From: Butyrivibrio sp. VCB2006
GTDB lineage: Bacteria > Bacillota > Clostridia > Lachnospirales > Lachnospiraceae
Length of the DNA stretch: 64,000 bases
Reading direction: 5' to 3'
Assembly (NCBI RefSeq): GCF_000420945.1
Contig: NZ_ATVX01000009.1
Span: forward strand, 62,001 to 126,000
Shown here: positions 26,578 through 34,247 of the stretch, in pieces
How positions within the stretch are numbered: position 1 is the stretch's first letter
Layout: the number at the start of each line of letters is the position of its first letter
Translations under genes and position numbers: made by a program
Notes under the pieces: generated by a model
Told to the model about the DNA's origin: nothing
What the model saw: only the letters and a program-made list of their open reading frames with translations
Databases searched by the model: none

Positions 26578-27414
26578 ATGATTACAAAGAACATGATTAT
26601 CGAGGGACTTGAAAACAGAGGTTACATCGTGGATGCACACACTTGCATCAAGAATGGAATTGAGAAAGAGGGTCTTTGCATCAAGAAGAATGCAGATGAT
26701 ACAATCGCACCCACTGTTTACGCTGATGAACTTATCGAGAGAGCAGAACTTAGCGGAATGGGAGTTGAGCAGGTCATTGACAGTGTTGTTGCCATGATTT
26801 CAAGGGAGTTTACTTTTGACGTTGAGAAGATTAACGACGTGGAGTATTTCAAGACCAATGCACGCATCGGAGTGCAGAGAGAGGGCAGCGAGGACCTTGT
26901 AAAGAGACCCACACAGTTTGAGGGCATCGAGGAATACATCTACATTGCTGATGAACACGAGGGAGAGAGCTTTTCAATCAAGGTAAGACCGCAGATGCTC
27001 GATATGTGGAGGATTGACGAAGAGACCGCTTTTGTAAGGGCAGAGGAGAACACCCACAAGGACACAAAGATAACACCACTTGGCGATGTGATAAGGAACA
27101 TGATGGGCGATGATTTTGCTGATGAATTTGGAGAGGAAGCAAACAGTGTTGCGCCGATGTATGTTATCAGCAACAAGAGCCAGGTCAAGGGAGCAAGTGC
27201 GATGCTCGATACAAAGGCAATCAAGGAACTTGCGGACAGAATAGGGGTTCACGAGTTTGTACTTCTTCCGAGCAGTATCCACGAGTGCATCTTGGTTCCC
27301 AAGTTTGAGGATATGAGCCTTGATGTATTCAATAACATGGTAACAGAAGTCAACGAAACGACTGTTGACCCCATGGACAAACTCGTTGACAGAGCATATC
27401 TTCTGACCGCATAA
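26578..27414 (+). CDS. DUF5688-family protein
   Basis: A 278-residue soluble protein that I recognise as similar to DUF5688 proteins, which are common on mobile elements of Clostridia beside ArdC-like genes. It has a short N-terminal helix region, then a mixed alpha-beta body with SVAPMYVISNKSQVKGA and LLPSSIHECILVP. The ATG at 26578 is chosen because AAGGAG lies nine bases upstream; the ATG at 26572 is too close. It forms an operon with the ArdC-like gene. Base composition is higher in G+C than in neighbouring plasmid genes. Function unknown. Confidence 0.7.
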   Translation: MITKNMIIEGLENRGYIVDAHTCIKNGIEKEGLCIKKNADDTIAPTVYADELIERAELSGMGVEQVIDSVVAMISREFTFDVEKINDVEYFKTNARIGVQREGSEDLVKRPTQFEGIEEYIYIADEHEGESFSIKVRPQMLDMWRIDEETAFVRAEENTHKDTKITPLGDVIRNMMGDDFADEFGEEANSVAPMYVISNKSQVKGASAMLDTKAIKELADRIGVHEFVLLPSSIHECILVPKFEDMSLDVFNNMVTEVNETTVDPMDKLVDRAYLLTA

Positions 27415-27478
27415 GGCTAAAAAGACATAAAGCAGGGAGAGGGGAAACCCTCTTTCCTGCGGAAAGGAGAACGAGGAA

Positions 27479-27811
27479 ATGACAAACGAACAGATTATAT
27501 TTAACAACCGCATGGAACTTATGAAAGAGGGTATAATAGGAACCACCGGCAAGAACATCGTTATCGAGGATGAAGAGGGAAGAAAGACCCTCACCAAAGA
27601 GCCGGAGCAGATACACACATACATGGAATGGAAAAGGCGGGGTTACACCGTAAAGCACGGAGAAAAAGCCGTTTCCGAGATCCCCATTTGGAAGTGCATG
27701 GGAGGACATAAAGGAAAGGAGGGAGAAGAACAGGGGAAGATGTTCATGAAACAGGCTTTTTTCTTTAAGGCATCCCAGGTAGAGCCGACAGAAGAGAGCA
27801 AGGCAGTTTAA
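27479..27811 (+). CDS. ArdC N-terminal-like small protein
   Basis: A 110-residue protein with the pattern of the ArdC N-terminal single-stranded-DNA-binding domain: YMEWKRRGYTVKHGEKAVSE, IPIWKC, then MFMKQAFFFKASQVEP. Full ArdC antirestriction proteins add a metalloprotease domain that is absent here. It may protect incoming single-stranded DNA during conjugation. It follows the DUF5688 gene by 64 bases and has a Shine-Dalgarno. The stand-alone form is common on mobile elements. Confidence 0.75.
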   Translation: MTNEQIIFNNRMELMKEGIIGTTGKNIVIEDEEGRKTLTKEPEQIHTYMEWKRRGYTVKHGEKAVSEIPIWKCMGGHKGKEGEEQGKMFMKQAFFFKASQVEPTEESKAV

Positions 27812-28367
27812 TACGGAGAAAAAAATGCAGCGGGCGGGAATTTATCACAGAAATCCTTTTGGCACCTGGCTGCATTTTTTGGTGGGGGAGCCGAGCCTGC
27901 CCTTTCCCCCACGCCCCCTTCCCCACACGGATAGCTGGTCCGCGGAGCGGGAGAATTTAGTGCGTCCCAGCTATCCGTGCATCGGGCGGCGATGGAGACG
28001 GGAGAACTAAGTTCGCCGCCCGAATAAAGTCAGGAACCCCCCGACACCCCGGCCATAAAGAAGACTGATAGGCCGCGCCCGGTTCCCGACACCCTCCCCA
28101 GGCAACGCCCCGCGGGGGCTAAAAAGCAGAAGATAGCCAGTCTGCTAAAAGGGTATGATCAGATGCATCCTGGCTATCAGATGCGGCGGGCGGCTATTGA
28201 AAAGGGAGAATTAAGCTCGCCGCCCGAACAAAGTCAGGAACTCCCCCGACACCCTGGCCATAAAGAAGACTGATATGACACGCCCGGTTCCCGACACCTT
28301 CCCCACAAGGGCGTATGATAGAAAAGAATAACGGAGATGTCTGGGCAGACATCTCCGCGTAGATAGG
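27812..28367. repeat. GC-rich stem-loop repeat region
   Basis: A 550-base non-coding stretch of higher G+C. Two copies of a roughly 117-base unit lie at 27984-28100 and 28188-28305, with most positions identical. Each has a stem-loop whose loop contains GGGAGAAYTAAG, followed by AAAGTCAGGAAC, CCGACACC, GGCCATAAAGAAGACTGATA and GCCCGGTTCCCGACACC. A related stem-loop with GGGAGAATTTAG is at 27926-27979 (13-bp stem). The boundary with the minus-strand gene at 28368 has a hairpin-like AGATGTCTGGGCAGACATCT segment (28336-28355) that can terminate it. Confidence 0.6.
28336..28362. terminator. hairpin downstream of the 571-residue gene
   Basis: GGAGATGTCTG-GG-CAGACATCTCC (about 28334-28357) is a perfect 11-bp stem just beyond the stop of the minus-strand gene. 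No long T-run follows on either strand, so termination is probable but not certain. Confidence 0.55.
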
Positions 28368-30083
28368 TTAATTCTTTGCTTTTTTGAAAGAGGATAGTTC
28401 TTTTTCAACAGTTTTACTAGGGATCATCCCGCTTTTGTATATTACTGCGACTTCGGCTAGGACGGTTGCTGAGTTTTGCTTGAATGAGATTTTATTAGAA
28501 ACCCAGCACATATTATATTCATTATGAAATGTAATCGTTTTGCCAAATAATTGTATATATTCGAATTCGGAATCCCACTTTACAATCTTATTTTCCTTTA
28601 TAAGCTGCCTAAGAACTTTCGTATCTTCTGCCGTGCATTTCATTGTTACGTTTTGATTTGTTAGTCTAACGAATCCTTTGTCGATGATAGTATATAAAGC
28701 TTCTGCAAAATATGCATCATCACGTTTCATATCCCGGACATCAAAAACTGTTCTATATGTCGCTTCGATTTTATATACTTTCTTGAAAAAATCGAGAAGT
28801 TTAAGGGAATCATCTAACAGTGTTTCGTTATCTGAAGCAAAACTCGTGGTGGAAATAAACTCTGTGTATGCTCCTTTATTTATACATTTATAGAAAGTCA
28901 GTTTTTCTGCGGCTTTCATCTTGGATAGCGTTGAGTAGTATCCTATGTTGTCTAATGAAGAGCTGGGATTTTTGATATTTATCTTGAGAGTGGTCTCTGA
29001 TCTAGTGATATCCTTTTTTATCTTTGGAACTTTGAATATGATGCTCATTACTATGTGTGGGTCGTCATCAGATGTGAATGATGCATAAATACTGTCACCC
29101 TGTACTTCGCGTTCTATCTTATAGTTGTATAAAGGAAGTATGGTTTCTCCATATTCATTTCTAAGTTCAAGCGGAAGAGTGTTTCCTGTAGCTTGGATGA
29201 ACAGCACGCCTGGGCATGCTGGGATGGCGGAATCATCGTATTGTGCTGAATACATATCCGGTAGCAGGGTTGATTCTCCGACAAATAGTTTGTTTTCTAT
29301 ATGCCTTAATAGGTTTTGGGCATAGTCATATATATCTAAGCTACAGATTGGTAATTCTAGTTTTTTTCCTGAGAAAACAAGATAACTGAATAAGGAATCA
29401 AAATTTTCATACTCATCAGGGAGGGAGTTCTTGGCAACTTTGAGCCGCAAGATAAACGAGTGACGAGGATCTTTTGCTGTTAAAGACACATTGTAGTTTT
29501 CGCTAGGTATATTGAAACTCAACATTTGCCCAAGATTAATTGGCTTTGAGGGTAAATTGCCTTCAATAGAACGCAAGCGATCGTTGATCTGTTTAAGATA
29601 GCTTTGATCATTTTCTGTTGCCATCGCGCCGTCCATCGAAGTCATTGGCTTGGCTCTGTTGCTGACGCTTAGACAGTACATGAAAGTATGTGCAAGAAAT
29701 AAGCCTTCCTCATTTTCTTTGTAAAGATCAATATACTCCTTTCGTTTGATATCGCTTATAACAAATGAAGTCTGAATCGCATTGTATATTTCTTTACTCC
29801 AATCATGACCTGTATGCGGGTTTAGTTTTGGAACAATTTCTTTAATAAAGTATTTCTCATAAAAAGCAATAACTGTTTTCTTCTGGACGATATCTACTAT
29901 TGATCCATCGACGTCTTTTGATCTGTTTACCAATCTGGAAAAGTAAGTGTCACTGAAGTCGATATTCAGATTGAATCTTTCGTTTAATGGTGAAAAGAGC
30001 AGGGTTGCCTCATCAAACTGAGTGCTTAATCCGCTGATTCTACCATGTGCTGCTTTTATATAAAAAGAAATGTTTAAATCCAT
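28368..30083 (-). CDS. large protein of unknown function
   Basis: A 571-residue soluble protein I do not recognise. The N-terminal 130 residues look helical; the middle (about 190-370) is rich in beta segments and contains LRLKVAKNSLPDEYENFDSL; the C-terminal 180 residues contain HTH-like helices around TNQNVTMKCTAEDTKVLRQL. The ATG at 30083 follows AAGGAG on the minus strand; an upstream ATG adds 15 unlikely residues. It is divergent from the DUF4417-deaminase operon. Its size and place among accessory genes could suit a defence or toxin-related protein, but no motif supports this. Confidence 0.7.
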   Translation of the reverse strand: MDLNISFYIKAAHGRISGLSTQFDEATLLFSPLNERFNLNIDFSDTYFSRLVNRSKDVDGSIVDIVQKKTVIAFYEKYFIKEIVPKLNPHTGHDWSKEIYNAIQTSFVISDIKRKEYIDLYKENEEGLFLAHTFMYCLSVSNRAKPMTSMDGAMATENDQSYLKQINDRLRSIEGNLPSKPINLGQMLSFNIPSENYNVSLTAKDPRHSFILRLKVAKNSLPDEYENFDSLFSYLVFSGKKLELPICSLDIYDYAQNLLRHIENKLFVGESTLLPDMYSAQYDDSAIPACPGVLFIQATGNTLPLELRNEYGETILPLYNYKIEREVQGDSIYASFTSDDDPHIVMSIIFKVPKIKKDITRSETTLKINIKNPSSSLDNIGYYSTLSKMKAAEKLTFYKCINKGAYTEFISTTSFASDNETLLDDSLKLLDFFKKVYKIEATYRTVFDVRDMKRDDAYFAEALYTIIDKGFVRLTNQNVTMKCTAEDTKVLRQLIKENKIVKWDSEFEYIQLFGKTITFHNEYNMCWVSNKISFKQNSATVLAEVAVIYKSGMIPSKTVEKELSSFKKAKN

Positions 30084-30198
30084 ATTTTTTCTCCTTGAAA
30101 AAAAGATGCAAAAACTGTGCAAAATCAATGCAAGTACATTTTTACCCTTCTATTTTAGCCTAGAAATATGAAGTTCACCAATAAAGGAGGGTATGCAA
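30084..30198. promoter_or_regulatory. divergent promoter region, unknown gene versus DUF4417 operon
   Basis: A 115-base AT-rich gap with Shine-Dalgarno sequences at both ends (AAGGAG on the minus strand, AAAGGAGG at 30183-30190 on the plus strand). Promoter elements must lie here for both operons, but no box stands out. Confidence 0.4.
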
Positions 30199-30879
30199 AT
30201 GAAGAAAAGAAGATTCGATATGGATGATGGTTTTAGGCCTGAGATTGTGGAGGGGGCTAGGTTTGAAGGAATATTGGAGATATCTGTCATAGAAAAGCCT
30301 GATCAAATTGTAATTCCAGAAAGCATTGTCCCTTTTAGTCGTGTCACAGCGGAGATAATTGGCAACACAGCTCTTTGCTTTAATGACATGGATGTTATCT
30401 TTGCGGATGTTATACGCAGGCCAGAAGAGTATATGGAAGTTATCGATAGGTATCCAATTGTGATAAGCCCAGATGTGTCGATGTACAGAGATCAACCCCT
30501 GTCTACGCAGATAATGAATGTATATCGGAATAGAGCTATAGGTTACTATTTGCAATCAAAGGGAAAATATGTCGTACCACAGATTCGCTGGGGAGATGAG
30601 AGGACATACACAAAGATGGTACTTCCTGAAAAGGTGGCATTTCTTGGAGCACCGAGGAATAGCATAGTTATGATTAGCCCATATGGATGCATCCAGGGGA
30701 AGGACAATAAGATGCATTTTAAAAACGGGCTTTATGCGATGCTAGAGGAGCTTGAACCGCAGGTTGTCTTAGTATATGGAAACATGCCTGATACAGTGTT
30801 CGCGGAATATCTTAAGTATACGCGATTTGTTCACTTTGAGGATTATACATCCAGGAGGTGCAAAGATGGGAAGCGGTGA
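30199..30879 (+). CDS. DUF4417-family protein
   Basis: A 226-residue protein of the DUF4417 family, seen in phages and mobile elements of Firmicutes. The conserved core (ISPDVSMYRDQPLSTQI, YRNRAIGYYLQSKG, VPQIRWGDERTY, VLVYGNMPD) is intact. The related family is thought to act on DNA or RNA, but no activity is established. The ATG at 30199 follows AAAGGAGG by eight bases. It overlaps the deaminase gene by 14 bases, implying coupled expression. Confidence 0.82.
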   Translation: MKKRRFDMDDGFRPEIVEGARFEGILEISVIEKPDQIVIPESIVPFSRVTAEIIGNTALCFNDMDVIFADVIRRPEEYMEVIDRYPIVISPDVSMYRDQPLSTQIMNVYRNRAIGYYLQSKGKYVVPQIRWGDERTYTKMVLPEKVAFLGAPRNSIVMISPYGCIQGKDNKMHFKNGLYAMLEELEPQVVLVYGNMPDTVFAEYLKYTRFVHFEDYTSRRCKDGKR

Positions 30880-31381
30880 AGGAGGAAGATATTCCGGTAC
30901 AAGTGGAGCTAAGGCTGGCAGAGGTCCCTTTGCTAGGGTTATGCATTCGCGTGTAAGTAGTTGGGCAAATAAAAAGGCGTCTTTCTTAGACGGAGTATCG
31001 AAACGACAAAGAGATAAGTTTACTACGGCGACAGTAGTGTATGACGAATCTACCGGAAAGTATTATTATGGAATGAATAGGGGAATTCAGATAGACAACG
31101 ATAAGAAAAATCCTATTTTGTTTGGGGACGGTAATCGAAAAGGAATTCTTCCAGAGAAGTCGCTGAATCAGTACTCGGTGGGTAACTGTGCAGAAGTGCA
31201 TGCTGTGAATAAAGCATTGAATGCGGGCGCCAATCTTAAAGATTTGCATATTACTACTATTCACACAACAAAGTCTAGCATGGGGGATCCCAAGAGAGCA
31301 TGTGAAAACTGTACATATACATTTAAAGGGAAAGTAAAACATAATAATACTGGTTGGTATAAAAAGGAGACGGGAAAATGA
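30866..31381 (+). CDS. YwqJ-like deaminase, candidate stand-alone toxin
   Basis: A 171-residue protein with a Gly/Ser-rich start and a cytidine-deaminase-like core: CAEVHAVNKALNAG (zinc-binding C-AE pair, about 107-120) and ACENC (about 152-156). This matches YwqJ-type deaminases usually found at the C-terminus of polymorphic toxins. Here it has no secretion or pre-toxin domain. The ATG at 30866 has AGGAGG upstream. It overlaps the next gene by four bases (ATGA), and that gene is a good immunity candidate. Substrate (nucleic acid or free nucleotide) is unknown. Confidence 0.72.
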   Translation: MGSGEGGRYSGTSGAKAGRGPFARVMHSRVSSWANKKASFLDGVSKRQRDKFTTATVVYDESTGKYYYGMNRGIQIDNDKKNPILFGDGNRKGILPEKSLNQYSVGNCAEVHAVNKALNAGANLKDLHITTIHTTKSSMGDPKRACENCTYTFKGKVKHNNTGWYKKETGK

Positions 31382-31920
31382 TTAGAGAACAACTGGCATC
31401 AATATCTATGAATGGACGAATGGCATATGGCATCATGTGTGTAGAGCAGTTTCTTTTATCATTATATCCAGACAGGGATTGGACTATCCTTTCGGAACAG
31501 ATGTGGCCGGTAACCAATATGTTCTGGGATGAATGGAATGAAAGATTTATGGAGATAATTCCTAAGTATCTCTTTGAATTTGAAAACTACAAAGAAGCTG
31601 AGTTTGAGTATTTGTCTGAAAATGATTATGCAGAGTTCGTGAAATTGTATTCTGGAATATCTGATGGGGAAAAGGAAGATGTTTCTGACCCTGTTAATTT
31701 CTTGCTCTTGGCCTTATACCGCATTGAAGAAGTTTATGCATATGCGAGCATACCTGGGAAGGGCGAAGAGTGCTTGGATATTCTCGATGAAATGATGTCT
31801 GTACTAAATGATGCATCCGTAAAATTGCCGGATGTAAATAAAGTGGCGTTTTCATCATTTGATGAAAAGAATGGATGGGGAGAGTCCTTTGAAGGGCGAG
31901 ACTTGTCATTTGTATTATGA
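31378..31920 (+). CDS. probable immunity protein for the deaminase
   Basis: A 180-residue acidic, helix-rich protein with no recognised domain. It starts inside the stop of the deaminase gene (ATGA overlap), as expected for a toxin-immunity pair. The acidic character and the lack of a signal peptide or membrane segment fit a cytoplasmic inhibitor. The immunity role is inferred from position only. Confidence 0.6.
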   Translation: MIREQLASISMNGRMAYGIMCVEQFLLSLYPDRDWTILSEQMWPVTNMFWDEWNERFMEIIPKYLFEFENYKEAEFEYLSENDYAEFVKLYSGISDGEKEDVSDPVNFLLLALYRIEEVYAYASIPGKGEECLDILDEMMSVLNDASVKLPDVNKVAFSSFDEKNGWGESFEGRDLSFVL

Positions 31921-31940
31921 TTATTTGGAATACAAGTTGG

Positions 31941-31985
31941 GCATTTCGGCCAAAATCCGATTGAATCGGATTTTGGCCGAAATGC
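31941..31985. repeat. 22-bp-arm palindrome downstream of DUF4143 ATPase
   Basis: Perfect arms at 31941-31962 and 31964-31985 around one central base, followed by TTTTC. It can terminate the plus-strand immunity gene and the minus-strand ATPase. Its outer arm TTTCGGCCAAAAT is close to TTTCGGCTAAAAT in the palindrome on the other side of the ATPase gene. Confidence 0.85.
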
Positions 31986-31991
31986 TTTTCT

Positions 31992-33224
31992 TTATATATA
32001 CCACACAGGAACTATCAGGTTATTACTGTCTACTGCTGAAAGCTCAGGTTTCATGCATATAATCGCGCCAGAGCCTCTTGGTGTTGTTGCTTTGTCTAAT
32101 ACTGAGAAAGCACCTACCAGCTCAGTGCCGGGATTGACCGATCTTTTGACCTCTATTGGATGGAGCATTCCATCACTTTCAAGGATCATATCCACTTCTT
32201 TATTGTCTTTATCCCTGTAATACCAGAAGAGGCAGTCCTTGGCTGCGTTTTTATAGGATTTGATGATCTCCATGACAACGTAGTTTTCAAGGATGTGTCC
32301 TGCCAGGGCGCCGTTTGCAAGGATCTCCGGTGATGAATATTTTGTCAGGTAAGCCACAAGGCCGGTATCAAAGAAATACAGTTTTGGTGTCTTGATTGTT
32401 CTATGGAGCAGGTTGTTGCTGTATGGCCGAAGCAGTGTGATGATCTCTGACTTTTCCAGTACCTGTAGCCAGCGCTTTGCGGTATCATCGTTTATTCCGA
32501 CGTCTCCTGCTATGGCATGTACATTAAGCACCTCGCCTATCCTTGATGCAGCTGACCTTATGAAGTCCTGAAATAAGAGCTTGTCTACTCCCTGGATCAG
32601 GTCGCTTACATCTCTTTCGATATATGTCTGGATGTAACTGCTGTAGTAAACATCCCTGTCAGAAAACTTTCCGCTGATAAGACCGGGCATCCCGCCCATC
32701 CAGATGCGTTCATATATTTCATCTAGTGTTGCCGGAGCATGTGTCTTTTTACGCTTCTTAAGTTCGTTAAGATCAACAGAAAATGGCCTGGAGTCATCTT
32801 TTCCATATGCCTCGTGCTGGGAAAGTGGAGGGAGCCTTAGTATCGCTACTCTTCCTGCTAATGACTCCTGCGCCAGGTCCATGAGCTTGAAGGCTTGAGA
32901 CCCTGTCAGCCAGAATGATCCCGGGGCAGCACCCTTGTCTATTGCGATCTTGATATATGAAAAGAGCTCAGGAGCATACTGCACTTCATCGATCATGACA
33001 GGAGGTTCGTGGATCTGCAGAAACATTGCAGGATCTTTCTTGGCAAGAGCACGCTCTTCCAGATCATCTAATGTGACGATCTCCCTTTCTTCTCCACGTT
33101 CCTTCATGATGGTCTCGAACAAAGTGCTCTTTCCGACCTGTCTTGCACCTGTGATCAGGATGGCCGAGTATTCTTTGTTAAGCTCTATTATCTTGGATTT
33201 AAGATCTCTTTCGATATGTCTCAT
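31992..33224 (-). CDS. AAA_14/DUF4143-family ATPase
   Basis: A 410-residue ATPase: Walker A near residue 26 (ITGARQVGKSTLF), Walker B near 77 (PVMIDEVQYAPELF), a sensor-like WLTGSQAF near 104, a winged-helix-like segment and a C-terminal PD-(D/E)XK-like region (EVDMILESDGMLHPIEVKRS, about 350-370). The family is widespread and its role is uncertain. The gene is bracketed by two related long palindromes; the right one ends ten bases before the ATG. Confidence 0.88.
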   Translation of the reverse strand: MRHIERDLKSKIIELNKEYSAILITGARQVGKSTLFETIMKERGEEREIVTLDDLEERALAKKDPAMFLQIHEPPVMIDEVQYAPELFSYIKIAIDKGAAPGSFWLTGSQAFKLMDLAQESLAGRVAILRLPPLSQHEAYGKDDSRPFSVDLNELKKRKKTHAPATLDEIYERIWMGGMPGLISGKFSDRDVYYSSYIQTYIERDVSDLIQGVDKLLFQDFIRSAASRIGEVLNVHAIAGDVGINDDTAKRWLQVLEKSEIITLLRPYSNNLLHRTIKTPKLYFFDTGLVAYLTKYSSPEILANGALAGHILENYVVMEIIKSYKNAAKDCLFWYYRDKDNKEVDMILESDGMLHPIEVKRSVNPGTELVGAFSVLDKATTPRGSGAIICMKPELSAVDSNNLIVPVWYI

Positions 33225-33600
33225 GATAAATCCTTTCGGCTAAAATATGATTCAATCATATTTTAGCCGAAAATGATTGCCATATCAATAGGGGTGGGAT
33301 ATTAACAATTTGTTCAATCTATGTTAAAGGCATGTTAATGCTCTTTTGATACCATGTCTTTAGACAGTTAAGCAAATACTTTTTCTTTTTCATAATCGGG
33401 CGGCGCCAGAAGGCACCGCCCACCTCCTTTTTATGGGGAGATGGGAACTGCTATCAGATAAGAGATGATATACGAATGTATATGAAAGTGATATGCATTT
33501 GTATATAAAAGATGAAAACGAAGATACCTGGGATGACAGGCATCTTCGTTTTTTGCTAGGTAAAAAGCACCGCTCCGGGGTGCGTATGATCTTGTTGGTG
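33225..33600. other. gene-free interval with palindrome, hairpin-ACCTCC element and terminators
   Basis: Holds the palindrome at 33234-33272, a GC hairpin (33398-33421) followed by ACCTCC, a 14-bp stem with one mismatch at 33514-33550 followed by TTTTTT (terminator on the plus strand, possibly on both), and a small hairpin at 33567-33583 that terminates the minus-strand small membrane gene. A terminator without an upstream gene suggests a small RNA between about 33400 and 33555. Confidence 0.45.
33234..33272. promoter_or_regulatory. 19-bp-arm palindrome upstream of DUF4143 ATPase
   Basis: Perfect arms TTTCGGCTAAAATATGATT (33234-33252) and its complement (33254-33272) around one base. It ends ten bases before the minus-strand ATG, so the mRNA would carry a hairpin right before its ribosome site (AAAGGA). 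Operator or translational control element. Confidence 0.75.
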
Positions 33601-33783
33601 TCAGAATATTATAACTGCAAATGCTGCAAACAGGCTGCTTACAATAGCAGATGCAGACGCGATCATAATGACCTTTTCTTTGACAGCAGATACGTCAAAG
33701 TATTTGTTATGTATCCTTATGGTATTTATGATCTTTGGGGAATTCTTGTGATAGTAACAGGTTGATGAATTTGAACTGTACAT
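33601..33783 (-). CDS. small single-span membrane protein
   Basis: A 60-residue protein with a polar N-terminus and a C-terminal membrane segment (about 38-60: VIMIASASAIVSSLFAAFAV). The ATG at 33783 follows GGAGG by eight bases, better than an upstream ATG. A small hairpin with T-run lies downstream on the minus strand. The combination of start, segment and terminator makes a real gene likely; function unknown. Confidence 0.5.
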   Translation of the reverse strand: MYSSNSSTCYYHKNSPKIINTIRIHNKYFDVSAVKEKVIMIASASAIVSSLFAAFAVIIF

Positions 33784-34037
33784 GGGCATGTCCTCCATTG
33801 TACGAAGGAAATAAACTTACCTTGTGACTCGAAACAATGAAACAAAAATACAATATCTTGTGTCCTCTAAGAGCATTATATACTAGATATTCTAAAATTA
33901 GTGTTAACAATTCGAAAGAATTTATTAAACGTTTTAGCAGTGATAATGCAGGGTGGCATCGTCTTTTTTTACATGACCAGGCTGCTGTCGCGCCATTTTG
34001 ATAAGATGGCTCAAATACTTTTTGAAGGGAAATAGCT

Positions 34038-34247
34038 ATGGAAGAGCGGCTGGTATGTGAGACGTGCGGATGTACTTTCTTTGACCAAGAGGATGAAGGA
34101 TATTATTGCTCAGACTGTGAGCGGTTCTATTCATTCTGCGAAGCATTTGAGTTAATGGACAGGCAGGCTTATAGGGAATATGAAGCTGCTATTGAGGCAA
34201 GTACTGTGCTCTTCTCGATCGCGTGGGTGTTTAGATGGGATACATAG
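34038..34247 (+). CDS. small zinc-ribbon protein upstream of dnaX
   Basis: A 69-residue protein with two CxxC pairs (CETCGC and CSDCERF, residues 8-13 and 26-32) that would form one zinc ribbon, then a helical tail. Its end overlaps the dnaX start by 13 bases, so the two are translationally linked. It may help the clamp loader or bind DNA, but no function is known. Confidence 0.65.
   Translation: MEERLVCETCGCTFFDQEDEGYYCSDCERFYSFCEAFELMDRQAYREYEAAIEASTVLFSIAWVFRWDT

Noticed and set aside
33493-33765. Plus-strand frame of 90 codons
   Set aside because: It reads through a terminator hairpin and is antisense to a better small membrane gene with a proper ribosome site.
33845-33880. Fifth copy of the TGGWCA-N5-TGTCCW palindrome
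   Set aside because: Only the right half (TGTCC) and a TATACT-like element are present; the left half does not match and spacing differs.
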